From the NCBI RefSeq assembly GCF_037943105.1, contig NZ_CP149803.1, positions 3,576,001-3,640,000 of the forward strand: a stretch of DNA of 64,000 nt. The letters run 5' to 3'. Positions 51,352 to 59,193 of this stretch are shown here, one piece after another (the first letter of the stretch is position 1; every line of letters begins with the position of its first letter). Below the pieces are notes generated by a model. The model saw only the letters and a list, made by a program, of their open reading frames with translations. It was not told the DNA's origin and made no database searches. The position numbers and the translations under genes are program-made. Source of the DNA: Pseudomonas sp. TMP9. Its GTDB lineage: Bacteria > Pseudomonadota > Gammaproteobacteria > Pseudomonadales > Pseudomonadaceae.

Positions 51352-52338
51352 ATGAGTTGTAGAAAACTCCTGGTGCTCTATACCGGCGGCACTGTCGGCA
51401 TGCAGATGAGCGCCAAAGGCTTGGCCCCGGCATCTGGCTTCGAGGCGCGCCTGCGCAGCCAGCAGGCGCTGGATGCTCAGCCATTGCCTGAGTGGGTCTT
51501 CGCCGAGCTGCTGCCGCCTATCGACAGCGCCAACATGAACCAGCACAACTGGTTGGCGATGGTGTCGGCGATTCGCGCTGGCATCGAGCAGGACGGCTGC
51601 GACGGCGTGCTGCTGCTGCACGGCACTGATACCTTGGCTTACAGCGCGGCGGCTTTGAGCTTCCTGCTGCTGGGTTTGCCCGTGCCGGTCGTTCTGAGCG
51701 GCTCGATGCTGCCCGCCGGTGCCGAGGGCAGCGATGCCTGGAGCAACCTGTTTGGTGCCATGCGCACGCTGCAGGCTGGCATTGCGCCGGGCGTGCACCT
51801 GTATTTCAACGGGGCGCTGCTGCATGGCGCGCGGGTCAGCAAGCTGCGCACTGATGCCTTCGACGCATTCGCGGTATTGCCGCGCCTGCGCCAGAGCCCA
51901 CGCGCAGAGCGCATCCCGGCCAGCATCGACTACCGCCAGCCACGCCAGCCGGTCAATCTGGCCGTGCTGCCGTTTTACCCCGGCATCCAAGCCAATCATC
52001 TACGCGCCTTGCTCGACAGCGGCGTGCAAGGTCTGCTGCTGGAATGCTATGGCAGCGGCACAGGCCCGGCGGATGACGCTGAGTTGATACACGTACTTAA
52101 GGTTGCACATGATCGCGGCGTGGTGTTGGCGGCGATCAGCCAGTGCCTGCACGGCCATGTCGAGTTCGGCGTGTATGCGGCCGGCAGCCAACTGGCCAGC
52201 GCCGGGCTGATTTCCGCCGGCGGCATGACCCGAGAAGCAGCGCTGGGTAAGTTATTCGCCCTGCTCAGTGCAGGCTTGAGCCAAGCCGAGGTGGAACACT
52301 GGTTTGCCTTGGATGTTTGCGGTGAACGCGCCGATTGA
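51352..52338 (+). CDS. ansA: L-asparaginase, type I
   Basis: A 328-residue amidohydrolase releasing ammonia from asparagine. The first catalytic block is LLVLYTGGTVGMQMS (Thr) and the second is GVLLLHGTDTLAYSAAALSFLL (Thr-Asp of HGTDT). No signal peptide, so the cytoplasmic type is favoured. ATG 51352 has GGAG 6 bases upstream. With aspA and the symporter it would turn asparagine into fumarate and two ammonia. A short hairpin follows the stop. Confidence 0.93.
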   Translation: MSCRKLLVLYTGGTVGMQMSAKGLAPASGFEARLRSQQALDAQPLPEWVFAELLPPIDSANMNQHNWLAMVSAIRAGIEQDGCDGVLLLHGTDTLAYSAAALSFLLLGLPVPVVLSGSMLPAGAEGSDAWSNLFGAMRTLQAGIAPGVHLYFNGALLHGARVSKLRTDAFDAFAVLPRLRQSPRAERIPASIDYRQPRQPVNLAVLPFYPGIQANHLRALLDSGVQGLLLECYGSGTGPADDAELIHVLKVAHDRGVVLAAISQCLHGHVEFGVYAAGSQLASAGLISAGGMTREAALGKLFALLSAGLSQAEVEHWFALDVCGERAD

Positions 52339-52348
52339 AGCCTGTGCA

Positions 52349-52374
52349 CTTACAGCTAGGCTGTAAGGGCTTTA
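52349..52374 (+). terminator. Hairpin after ansA, possible terminator
   Basis: CTTACAGC and GCTGTAAG form a perfect 8-bp stem with a TAG loop, followed by GGCTTTA. The T-run is weak. Confidence 0.45.
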
Positions 52375-52395
52375 CCCCGTCAGAGAGGTGCCCGC

Positions 52396-52851
52396 ATGTC
52401 GATTCGCATTGCTGTTGAAATCCGCCCCATCACCGACGCCGATCATGCCGCTTGGCTGCCGCTATGGCAGAGCTATCAGCGCTTTTATATGACCGAGATT
52501 GCCGCCGCCACCAGCGACATTACGTGGCAGCGCTTCCTCAACCCAACTGAGCCGATGCACGCGGCGCTGGCATGGCACGAGGGTAAAGCCATTGGCTTAG
52601 TGCACTGGATTTACCACCGCTCAACGTGGACGCCCGGCGATTACTGCTACCTGCAGGACTTGTTTATCGCCAAGGACATTCGCAGCAGCGGTGCTGGCCG
52701 CAAGCTGATTGAGCATGTCTATCAGCACGCCAAGGAACAAGGCTGCTCACGGACTTACTGGCTGACCCACGAAAGCAACAGCCGCGCCATGCTGCTGTAT
52801 GAACGCATCGCCGAGCGCTCGGGGTTTGTGCAATACCGTAAAGTGTTCTGA
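52396..52851 (+). CDS. GNAT family N-acetyltransferase
   Basis: A 151-residue acetyltransferase of the GNAT fold: an N-terminal acceptor part (ITDADHAAWLPLWQSYQRFY), then GLVHWIYHRSTWTPGDYCYLQDLFI and the acetyl-CoA loop RSSGAGRKLIEHVYQHAKEQG, ending LLYERIAERSGFVQYRK. The RSSGAGRKLI segment fits the R/Q-x-x-G-x-G/A motif. The acceptor is unknown. AGAGAGGTG precedes the ATG. Confidence 0.92.
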   Translation: MSIRIAVEIRPITDADHAAWLPLWQSYQRFYMTEIAAATSDITWQRFLNPTEPMHAALAWHEGKAIGLVHWIYHRSTWTPGDYCYLQDLFIAKDIRSSGAGRKLIEHVYQHAKEQGCSRTYWLTHESNSRAMLLYERIAERSGFVQYRKVF

Positions 52852-52957
52852 ACCGACCTAGGCATTGATCTAAAGGCCAGAAAAAGAGCCTACGCCGCTT
52901 GCCGCCTAGCCACCTAGCCACCTAGCCACCGCACGGCTATCGCTTGGGTCACGCCCG

Positions 52958-53468
52958 GCCAGATAACTACCCCGGACTGCGCTGGCACTTGTTCGGGCTA
53001 CATCAATTACTCACCGTAGCCCGGATCAGCCTCGGCGCAATCCGGGAAGCATCGAGGCCGAAGCATCGCGGTGGCTGCGCACAACCATCGCGACCAGACA
53101 GACAACTATCCCGGACTGCGCTGGCGCTTGTTCGGGCTACATCAATTACTCACCGTAGCCCGGATAAGCCCTGGCGCAATAAGGGAAGCGTCGAGGCCGA
53201 AGCATCGCGGTAGCTGCGCACAACCATCGCGACCAGAAAGACAACTATCCCGGACTGCGCTGGCGCTTGTTCGGGCTACATCAATTACTCACCGTAGCCC
53301 GGATAAGCCCTGGCGCAATCCGGGACAGCGTCGAGGCCGAAGCATCGCGGTGGCTGCGCTTAAACATCGCATCCAGCCAGATAACTATCCCGGGCTGCGC
53401 TGGCGCTTGTTCGGGCTACGTGAATTACTCGCCGTAGCCCGGATAAGCCTCGGCGCAATCCGGGATTG
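52958..53468. repeat. Tandem array of four REP-containing units (period 139-140 bases)
   Basis: Four units align with the word GACTGCGCTGG or its variant at about 52975, 53114, 53253 and 53393, spacings 139, 139 and 140. Each unit has a REP pair: a CCCGGACTGCGCTGG arm, a TTGTTCGGGCTAC segment, then CCGTAGCCCGGAT...GCGCAATCCGGG. The long arms are nearly identical between copies. Reading frames through the array are by-products of the repetition. The RAYT gene begins 4 bases beyond the array on the minus strand, and a fifth copy lies on its far side. Confidence 0.92.
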
Positions 53469-53472
53469 CAGC

Positions 53473-53997
53473 TCAATCGTCACCCGCTAATTCAAGCCCC
53501 TCGCAGCCCGCCCAATTAGCGGGCAGGACTCCTTGACGCACAAAACGGTGAAAGCTTGAGTAAGGCCAATCCATAACGCGCTGTACATGCCCATGCTTGA
53601 CCGGGTTGAAATGGATGTAATTGATATGGGCCGCAAGGTCGCACTCATCACGAATCACATGCTCCCAGAAACGCGCCTGCCAGATACCCGCAGCGCCTCT
53701 TAGACCCGGCTTGATGGGTTCGCCAGCGGCACGTAAAGCTTTCACGAACAAGGCTTTGAAATCCCTTAGGCGGGCGGAGTAATTAGTGTCTGCTTCAGGC
53801 AATTGCAGCAACAGGTGCAGGTGGTCAGGCATAACCACCACCGCATGCAAGGTGAATGGCCGACGTTGTTTCACATGGCGCAACGCCTCACGCAGCAGGT
53901 CGATACGCCGCACCAACAGATCGCTTCGGCGATCCTTCAAGGTCAACGTGAAGAAGTAAGTGCCACCGGCCACACGCGCACGTCGGTAATTGACCAT
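53473..53997 (-). CDS. REP-associated tyrosine transposase (RAYT)
   Basis: A 174-residue single-strand DNA nuclease of the Y1-HUH-related RAYT family: GTYFFTLTLKDRRSDLLV, then the HxH metal motif in VVVMPDHLHLLLQLP, FKALFVKALRAAGEP, IWQARFWEHVIRDECD and the tyrosine-containing block HINYIHFNPVKHG (catalytic Tyr candidate), ending WPYSSFHRFVRQG. AAGGAGG lies 5 bases before the ATG. It is bracketed by REP copies, as is normal for these host-domesticated transposases, which are thought to spread REP elements. The gene looks intact. Confidence 0.94.
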   Translation of the reverse strand: MVNYRRARVAGGTYFFTLTLKDRRSDLLVRRIDLLREALRHVKQRRPFTLHAVVVMPDHLHLLLQLPEADTNYSARLRDFKALFVKALRAAGEPIKPGLRGAAGIWQARFWEHVIRDECDLAAHINYIHFNPVKHGHVQRVMDWPYSSFHRFVRQGVLPANWAGCEGLELAGDD

Positions 53998-54022
53998 GCC
54001 AACCTCCTTGTTGGGAATGCCC

Positions 54023-54101
54023 CGGACTGCGCTGGCGCTTGTTCGGGCTGCATCAATTACTCACCGTAGCCCGGATAAGCCTCGGCGCAATCCGGGATGC
54101 T
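54023..54101. repeat. REP unit on the far side of the RAYT gene
   Basis: This is a single copy of the array unit core, from CCCCGGACTGCGCTGG to GCGCAATCCGGGATGC, nearly identical to those at 52958-53468. Together they flank the RAYT gene on both sides in the same plus-strand reading. Confidence 0.9.
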
Positions 54102-54119
54102 GGAGAGGTGTCTGTCCGT

Positions 54120-54422
54120 TTAGAACTTCTCCGGGCGCAGCACTTCCACTTGGGCCAGGTAGCAAACCATGGCGAAGTTGGCGTAGTAGCGTGCTTGCAG
54201 GTGGGCGGCGATGCGTTCGGCGATGTCGCGGGTGCAGATGATCTCTAGGCGAATATTGCCTTCGGCGTCCCAGCCGGCGCTGCGCACGCCGCGGCCACCG
54301 CGGCCACGGGCGTCGGAGATGGTCCAGCCAGGCGCACCGAGCACCTGTAAGTCTGCCACCAGTTTTTTCTCCAGCGCGGCTTCACAAATCACCGTCAGCA
54401 GGGTACGCATGTGTGCGTTCAT
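54120..54422 (-). CDS. sbtB: PII-like regulatory protein of the SbtB type
   Basis: A 100-residue PII-fold protein. The core reads LLTVICEAALEKKLVADLQVLG, then GWTISDARGRGGRGVRSAGWD (T-loop/glycine region), LEIICTRDIAERIAAHLQARYY and MVCYLAQVEVLRPEKF, and aligns with cyanobacterial SbtB. It lacks the C-terminal CGPEGC-type redox R-loop of cyanobacterial SbtB, ending right after the last beta strand. ATG 54422 follows the sbtA stop by 1 base; earlier codons would overlap sbtA. It should bind adenyl nucleotides and gate SbtA; the ligand is inferred. Confidence 0.87.
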   Translation of the reverse strand: MNAHMRTLLTVICEAALEKKLVADLQVLGAPGWTISDARGRGGRGVRSAGWDAEGNIRLEIICTRDIAERIAAHLQARYYANFAMVCYLAQVEVLRPEKF

Positions 54423-54423
54423 A

Positions 54424-55365
54424 TCAGAGCCCCCAGGCAATGAGCTGTTCGGCCAGCATCAGGTACAGCGGGATGCCGAGCAGAATGTTGAAGGGAAAGG
54501 TGATGCCCAACGAGGCCGTTAGCGACAGCGACGGGTTGGCTTGTGGCAAGGCCAGACGCAACGCCGCCGGTACGGCGATATACGAGGCCGATGCGGCAAG
54601 CGTCGCCAGCACGGCGGTCCCACCCAGCGATAGGCCCATAAAACGCCCAAGCAAGGCGCCAATCAGGGCGCCCAGCAATGGCATCAGCAAGGCGAAGCCG
54701 ATCAGGCGCACACCAAACTGTTTCAGCGCGCCGAGTTGGCTGGAGGCAATCAGGCCCATTTCCAGCAGAAAGAACGCCAGCACCGGCTTGAACATGCTGG
54801 TGTACAGCGGCTCAAGTGGTTTGATGCCCTCTTTACCAGCAATCGCACCGATGATCAGGCCGCCGAGCAGGAGCATGATGCTTTTGCCAAGAAAGATTTC
54901 CCGGCTCAGTTCGCCCCAGTCAGTATCCCGCGCCATGCCCTTGGCCAGCAGGATGCCGACCAAAATGGCAGGGATTTCCAGAATCGCCACAAACAGCGGC
55001 ATATAGCTCTCGAACTCGATGCCTTTGGCCAGCATATAGGCCACCACCACGGCAAAGGTACCGGCGCTGACCGAGCCATAATGCGCGGCCACGGCCGCAG
55101 CGTTGACGCGGTCAAAGCCCAAACCGCGCAATACGGCAAAGGCTATCAGCGGCAGCAGCACGCCCAAGAGCAGCACCAGCCCCGCCTGGCCGAGCAGTTG
55201 CCAGCTGGCCTGCTCAGCCAGCTCCACGCCGCCGTGCAGACCAATGGCCAGCAGCAACATGATCGACAGGGTTTCATACAAGGCCGGCGGCAGTTTCAGC
55301 TCGCTTTTCAACAGCCCAGCCGTCAGCCCGAAGACAAAAAACAGCACAACCGGATCCACACTCAC
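54424..55365 (-). CDS. sbtA: Sodium-dependent bicarbonate transporter, SbtA family
   Basis: A 313-residue membrane protein with two repeats of five helices: DPVVLFFVFGLTAGLLKSELKLPPALYETLSIMLLLAIGLHGG, HYGSVSAGTFAVVVAYMLA, VAILEIPAILVGILLAKG, and ASASYIAVPAALRLALPQANPSLS in the second half, the SbtA/DUF897 pattern. The GTG at 55365 is chosen because GAGG lies 6 bases upstream. It is coupled to sbtB and lies downstream of pycB on the same strand, so it may supply bicarbonate to pyruvate carboxylase. A structured leader with a terminator precedes it. Confidence 0.9.
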   Translation of the reverse strand: MSVDPVVLFFVFGLTAGLLKSELKLPPALYETLSIMLLLAIGLHGGVELAEQASWQLLGQAGLVLLLGVLLPLIAFAVLRGLGFDRVNAAAVAAHYGSVSAGTFAVVVAYMLAKGIEFESYMPLFVAILEIPAILVGILLAKGMARDTDWGELSREIFLGKSIMLLLGGLIIGAIAGKEGIKPLEPLYTSMFKPVLAFFLLEMGLIASSQLGALKQFGVRLIGFALLMPLLGALIGALLGRFMGLSLGGTAVLATLAASASYIAVPAALRLALPQANPSLSLTASLGITFPFNILLGIPLYLMLAEQLIAWGL

Positions 55366-55430
55366 CGCATACCTCACACATTGATAATTTCTGAGCTTAA
55401 GACGCCCGGCGCGTCACATCTTCGCCACAC

Positions 55431-55591
55431 AAAAAAGCCGCAGCCCGCTGCACGCTGCGTTGAATAGCCCTTTAGGCAACGCGGACACGACCATAGACCA
55501 CAGCCTTGCACCTCGCTAGGGTAAATGCTCGGCAGTGGTACCGCTTGGCCTGTGCTCCTGTTTACGGCGCGAGGGCATCTTTGAAAACAGG
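55431..55591 (-). promoter_or_regulatory. Structured leader with overlapping terminator/antiterminator before sbtA
   Basis: On the minus strand the order is CCTGTTT/AAACAGG (7-bp stem, 55557-55591), GCGTTG/CAACGC (55457-55482), then CGCAGC/GCTGCG (55439-55459) followed by GC and six T. The right arm of the second hairpin shares three bases with the left arm of the terminator, so the two folds exclude each other. It lies 65 bases upstream of the sbtA start. It could be an attenuator, a riboswitch or a small RNA end. Confidence 0.5.
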
Positions 55592-55602
55592 TCGCACGCA
55601 GA

Positions 55603-55654
55603 ATAAAAAGCCCCGAAACGCGGAAGAATGCCTGTTCAACCGTCCGGGGCAAAA
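55603..55654 (-). terminator. Terminator of the pycA-pycB transcript
   Basis: On the minus strand GCCCCG (with a following CG) pairs with CGGGGC around a loop of about 27 bases, ending in TTTTTATT. It lies 37 bases after the pycB stop and separates pycB from the sbtA leader. Confidence 0.65.
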
Positions 55655-55690
55655 CGCCCTCAACGCACGCCGCGCTGAGGAGGTATGAGG

Positions 55691-57514
55691 TCAGCCTTCG
55701 ATTTCTACCAGCACATCACCCGGGTTAACCCGGTCGCCTTTGGCCACGTGCACGGCTGTCACGCTGCCGGCAATCGGTGCCTGGATTTCAGTTTCCATCT
55801 TCATGGCCTCGCTGATCAGCACCGCCTGACCGGCCCTGACCGTATCGCCCACCTTGACCAGCACTTCGACGATATTGCCCGGCATGCTGGTGCTGACATC
55901 GCCCGGTGCGCTGGCTTGTTTGCGTTTACCCGAACTGCCGGCGACAAAATCATTCAGCGGCTCGAACACCACTTCTTCCGGCATGCCGTCGATGGACAGG
56001 TAAAAGTGACGCTTACCGTCGCTCTTCACACCAACGCCGGTGATATCCACACGGTAGCTTTCGCCGTGCACATCAATCACAAACTCGGTGGGCACACCTT
56101 CGCCGCTGACTGGCGCTACGCCACCGGCTTCGGGGATCGGTAACAGGGCTTCTGGGGTGAGGTTGCCGGCGCTGCGTTCTTCTAGGAACTTGCGCCCGAT
56201 GTCAGGGAACATGGCGTAGGTCAGCACGTCTTCTTCGCATGAAGCCAGGCTGCCGATTTCCTCGCGCAATTTGGCCATTTCCGGTTTGAGCAGGTCCGCC
56301 GGGCGTACTTCAATCACGTCCTCGCTGCCGATCGCTTGCTTGCGCAGTTGCTCGTTGATCTTGCCCGGTGCCAAGCCATAACGGCCCTGCAGGTAAAGCT
56401 TCACTTCGTTGGTGATGGTTTTGTAGCGCTCACCGGCAAGCACGTTAAACACCGCCTGGGTGCCGACAATTTGCGAGGTCGGCGTGACCAGCGGCGGGAA
56501 GCCGAGGTCTTCGCGTACCCGAGGGATTTCCGCAAACACTTCATTGATACGGCTCAGGGCGCCCTGCTCTTTGAGCTGGTTGGCCAGGTTGGACATCATC
56601 CCACCCGGCACCTGATTAACTTGCACGCGGGTATCGACGGCAGTGAATTCGCTTTCAAACTGGTGGTACTTCTTGCGCACGGCATGGAAGTACAGACCGA
56701 TTTCTTGGATCAGCGCCAAGTCCAGACCTGTGTCATACGGGCTGCCTTTAAGCGCAGCAACCATCGACTCGGTACCCGGATGGCTGGTGCCCCACGCGAA
56801 GCTGGAGATCGCCGTGTCGATATGGTCGGCACCAGCCTCAATCGCCTTGAGCTGACACATCGAGCCCATGCCGGCGGTGTCGTGGCTGTGAATAAATACC
56901 GGTAAATCCACTTCCGCTTTCAGCGCTTTGACCAAATCAGCCGCCGCATAGGGCGTCAGTAAGCCGGCCATGTCCTTGATTGCGATGGAGTCGATGCCCA
57001 TGGCCTGCATGGCCTTGGCCTGCGTCACAAACGCTGCGACGGTGTGCACCGGACTTGTGGTGTAGGCAATGGTGCCCTGGGCATGTTTGCCGGCGGCCTT
57101 CACCGCCTCGATCGACACCCGCAGATTACGCACATCGTTCATCGCATCAAAAATACGGAACACGTCGATGCCATTCACCGCCGCCTTGGCCACAAAAGCA
57201 CGCACCACGTCATCGCTGTAATGGCGATAGCCGAGTAAGTTCTGCCCGCGCAGAAGCATCTGCAAGCGGGTGTTGGGCAGGCCGGCCTTAAGTGCGCGCA
57301 GGCGCTCCCACGGGTCTTCTTTGAGGAAGCGAATGCAGGCATCGAAGGTTGCGCCGCCCCAGACTTCCAGTGACCAGTAACCGACCTGATCCAGCTTGGC
57401 GCAGATCGGCAGCATGTCATCTAGGCGCATGCGCGTGGCAATAATCGACTGGTGGGCATCGCGCAGGATGGTGTCGGTGACGGTGATCTTTTTGTTAGAA
57501 GCGGGCGTGCTCAT
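55691..57514 (-). CDS. pycB: Pyruvate carboxylase subunit B (biotin carboxyl carrier and carboxyltransferase)
   Basis: A 607-residue protein. The carboxyltransferase domain is ITVTDTILRDAHQSIIATRM, FRIFDAMNDVRNLR, SIAIKDMAGLLTPYAA and FIHSHDTAGMGSMCQLKA (metal His). It is followed by the PYC/OAD linker (~320-460) and a C-terminal biotinyl domain with EAMKMET, Lys572 carrying biotin. It moves carboxylate from biotin to pyruvate, giving oxaloacetate; such proteins are often annotated OadA, but the biotin carboxylase partner next door and absence of oadB/oadG indicate a carboxylase. Same strand as pycA, with a REP-like element in the 70-base gap. Confidence 0.95.
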   Translation of the reverse strand: MSTPASNKKITVTDTILRDAHQSIIATRMRLDDMLPICAKLDQVGYWSLEVWGGATFDACIRFLKEDPWERLRALKAGLPNTRLQMLLRGQNLLGYRHYSDDVVRAFVAKAAVNGIDVFRIFDAMNDVRNLRVSIEAVKAAGKHAQGTIAYTTSPVHTVAAFVTQAKAMQAMGIDSIAIKDMAGLLTPYAAADLVKALKAEVDLPVFIHSHDTAGMGSMCQLKAIEAGADHIDTAISSFAWGTSHPGTESMVAALKGSPYDTGLDLALIQEIGLYFHAVRKKYHQFESEFTAVDTRVQVNQVPGGMMSNLANQLKEQGALSRINEVFAEIPRVREDLGFPPLVTPTSQIVGTQAVFNVLAGERYKTITNEVKLYLQGRYGLAPGKINEQLRKQAIGSEDVIEVRPADLLKPEMAKLREEIGSLASCEEDVLTYAMFPDIGRKFLEERSAGNLTPEALLPIPEAGGVAPVSGEGVPTEFVIDVHGESYRVDITGVGVKSDGKRHFYLSIDGMPEEVVFEPLNDFVAGSSGKRKQASAPGDVSTSMPGNIVEVLVKVGDTVRAGQAVLISEAMKMETEIQAPIAGSVTAVHVAKGDRVNPGDVLVEIEG

Positions 57515-57533
57515 GTTCTCTGCTCTCCTGTTG

Positions 57534-57579
57534 CCGGATGCATTCCGGGCCGCAGCACTCCGGATCGCTCCGGGCTACG
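57534..57579. repeat. REP-like element between pycA and pycB
   Basis: On the minus strand GTAGCCCGGAGCGATCCGG is followed by GGCCCGGAATGCATCCGG, an imperfect member of the GTAGCCCGGAT REP family, within the pycA-pycB transcript where such elements often stabilise upstream mRNA. Confidence 0.65.
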
Positions 57580-57584
57580 AATGG

Positions 57585-59003
57585 TTATAGCCCGGCGTGG
57601 GCGGCAATGGCGGTGGCGATGGCGATGGCCAGGTGCGACGGGTTGCGCTTAATCGAGTACTCGGTCAACTCAGGGTGCGCCTCGACAAAACTGGTGTTGA
57701 ACTGACCGCTGCGAAACTCCGGGTTGCGCAAAATTTCCTGATAATACGCGGCGGTGGTTTTCACCCCTTGCACACGCATGTCATCCAAGGCGCGCAAGCC
57801 ACGGGCCAGGGCCTCTTCCCAGGTTAGCGCCCAGACCACCAGTTTCAGGCACATCGAGTCGTAGTAAGGCGGGATGGTGTAGCCGGTGTAGATCGCCGTG
57901 TCGGTGCGCACGCCGGGCCCGCCGGGTGCGTAGTAGCGGGTGATCTTGCCGAAGCTGGGCAGGAAGTTGTTCTTCGGGTCTTCAGCGTTGATGCGGAACT
58001 GCAAAGCAAAACCACGGTGAATGATGTCTTCCTGCTTGACCGACAGCTCCAAGCCCGAGGCGATACGGATCTGCTCGCGGACAATGTCGATACCGGTGAT
58101 TTCTTCGGTGATGGTGTGCTCCACCTGCACCCGCGTGTTCATCTCCATAAAGTACAGCTCGCCATCTTCGGCCAGCAAAAACTCCACAGTCCCCGCGTTC
58201 TCGTAGCCTACGGCCTTGGCCGCGCGCACGGCGAGGTCACCGATATAGGCGCGTTGCTCGGGCGTTAGTTGGGGGCTTGGGGCGATTTCAATCAGCTTCT
58301 GATTACGTCGCTGGATCGAGCAATCGCGCTCAAACAGGTGCACCACGTTGCCGAAGCTGTCACCGAGAATCTGTGCCTCGATATGCTTGGGGTTGACGAT
58401 GCATTTCTCCAGAAACACCTCGGCGCGACCAAAGGCCTTGGTCGCCTCGGAGATCACCCGTGGGTACGCTTGCTCCAGCTCATCACGGCTGTTGCAGCGG
58501 CGAATACCCCGGCCGCCACCGCCGTTGGTGGCCTTGAGCATCACCGGGTAGCCGATACGGTCACCCTCGCGCAGAGCTTCGGCGATGTCCGCTACGTTAC
58601 CTTCGGTGCCGGGGGTGCAGGGCACGCCGGCAGCTATCATGCTGCGCCGCGCTTCGGTCTTGTCGCCCATGCGGCGGATCACTTCGGCGCTCGGGCCGAT
58701 AAACTTTATCCCGCGCTCGGCGCAAATTTCCGCCAGCTCAGCATTTTCCGAGAGAAAGCCGTAGCCCGGATGCAGGGCGTCGCAGCCGGTTTCGACGGCC
58801 AAATTGACCAGCTTGCGCGGGTTCAAATAACCCGCCAGAGGGTCCTCGCCAATGCCATGCGCCTCGTCCGCGCGCTTAACATGCAGGGCCTGCCGGTCGG
58901 CATCGGAGTACACCGCTACCGAACGAATATCCATCTCGGCGCAGGCCCGCACGATGCGCACGGCAATCTCACCGCGGTTAGCTATCAGGATTTTCTTGAT
59001 CAC
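57585..59003 (-). CDS. pycA: Pyruvate carboxylase subunit A (biotin carboxylase)
   Basis: A 472-residue ATP-grasp biotin carboxylase using bicarbonate and ATP. Motifs: (M)IKKILIANRGEIAVRIVRACAEM, ALHPGYGFLSENAELAEICAERGIKFIGP, MLKATNGGGGRGIRRC (glycine-rich loop), HLFERDCSIQRRNQKLIEIAPSP and EFLLAEDGELYFMEMNTRVQVEH (catalytic residues). The GTG at 59003 with AAGGA 9 bases upstream gives the family start; a longer frame to 59042 would add a non-homologous leader. The divergent LysR gene is its likely regulator. It feeds carboxybiotin to PycB. Confidence 0.95.
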   Translation of the reverse strand: MIKKILIANRGEIAVRIVRACAEMDIRSVAVYSDADRQALHVKRADEAHGIGEDPLAGYLNPRKLVNLAVETGCDALHPGYGFLSENAELAEICAERGIKFIGPSAEVIRRMGDKTEARRSMIAAGVPCTPGTEGNVADIAEALREGDRIGYPVMLKATNGGGGRGIRRCNSRDELEQAYPRVISEATKAFGRAEVFLEKCIVNPKHIEAQILGDSFGNVVHLFERDCSIQRRNQKLIEIAPSPQLTPEQRAYIGDLAVRAAKAVGYENAGTVEFLLAEDGELYFMEMNTRVQVEHTITEEITGIDIVREQIRIASGLELSVKQEDIIHRGFALQFRINAEDPKNNFLPSFGKITRYYAPGGPGVRTDTAIYTGYTIPPYYDSMCLKLVVWALTWEEALARGLRALDDMRVQGVKTTAAYYQEILRNPEFRSGQFNTSFVEAHPELTEYSIKRNPSHLAIAIATAIAAHAGL

Positions 59004-59193
59004 GAGCCGGCATCCTTGATTGCATGAGCAGACAACCGACAAAAGCGGTCGACGGATGATCGCGAATGCGACGGCGATCAGGCTGCTGAAACTACGCCGG
59101 TTTGGTGATTAACCAAAATCAATATTTATTGGGTTTAGTATTAGCTAAGACTTATAGTTGAGCATCAGGCTACCCGTTCAACAGGTAATAAAC

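Noticed and set aside
52958..53468. Possible CRISPR array
   Set aside because: The period is 139-140 bases with the whole unit repeated, not short repeats with unique spacers, and no cas genes are near.
52944..53490. Open frames of up to 139 codons through the repeat array, with internally repeated protein sequence
   Set aside because: They are the direct product of the 139-base REP repeats (IRQ/HRS-type repeated words), have no ribosome site and disappear outside the array.
55691..57514. Sodium-pumping oxaloacetate decarboxylase alpha subunit (OadA)
   Set aside because: No oadB or oadG gene is present, and a biotin carboxylase gene is the partner, so pyruvate carboxylase is the better reading.
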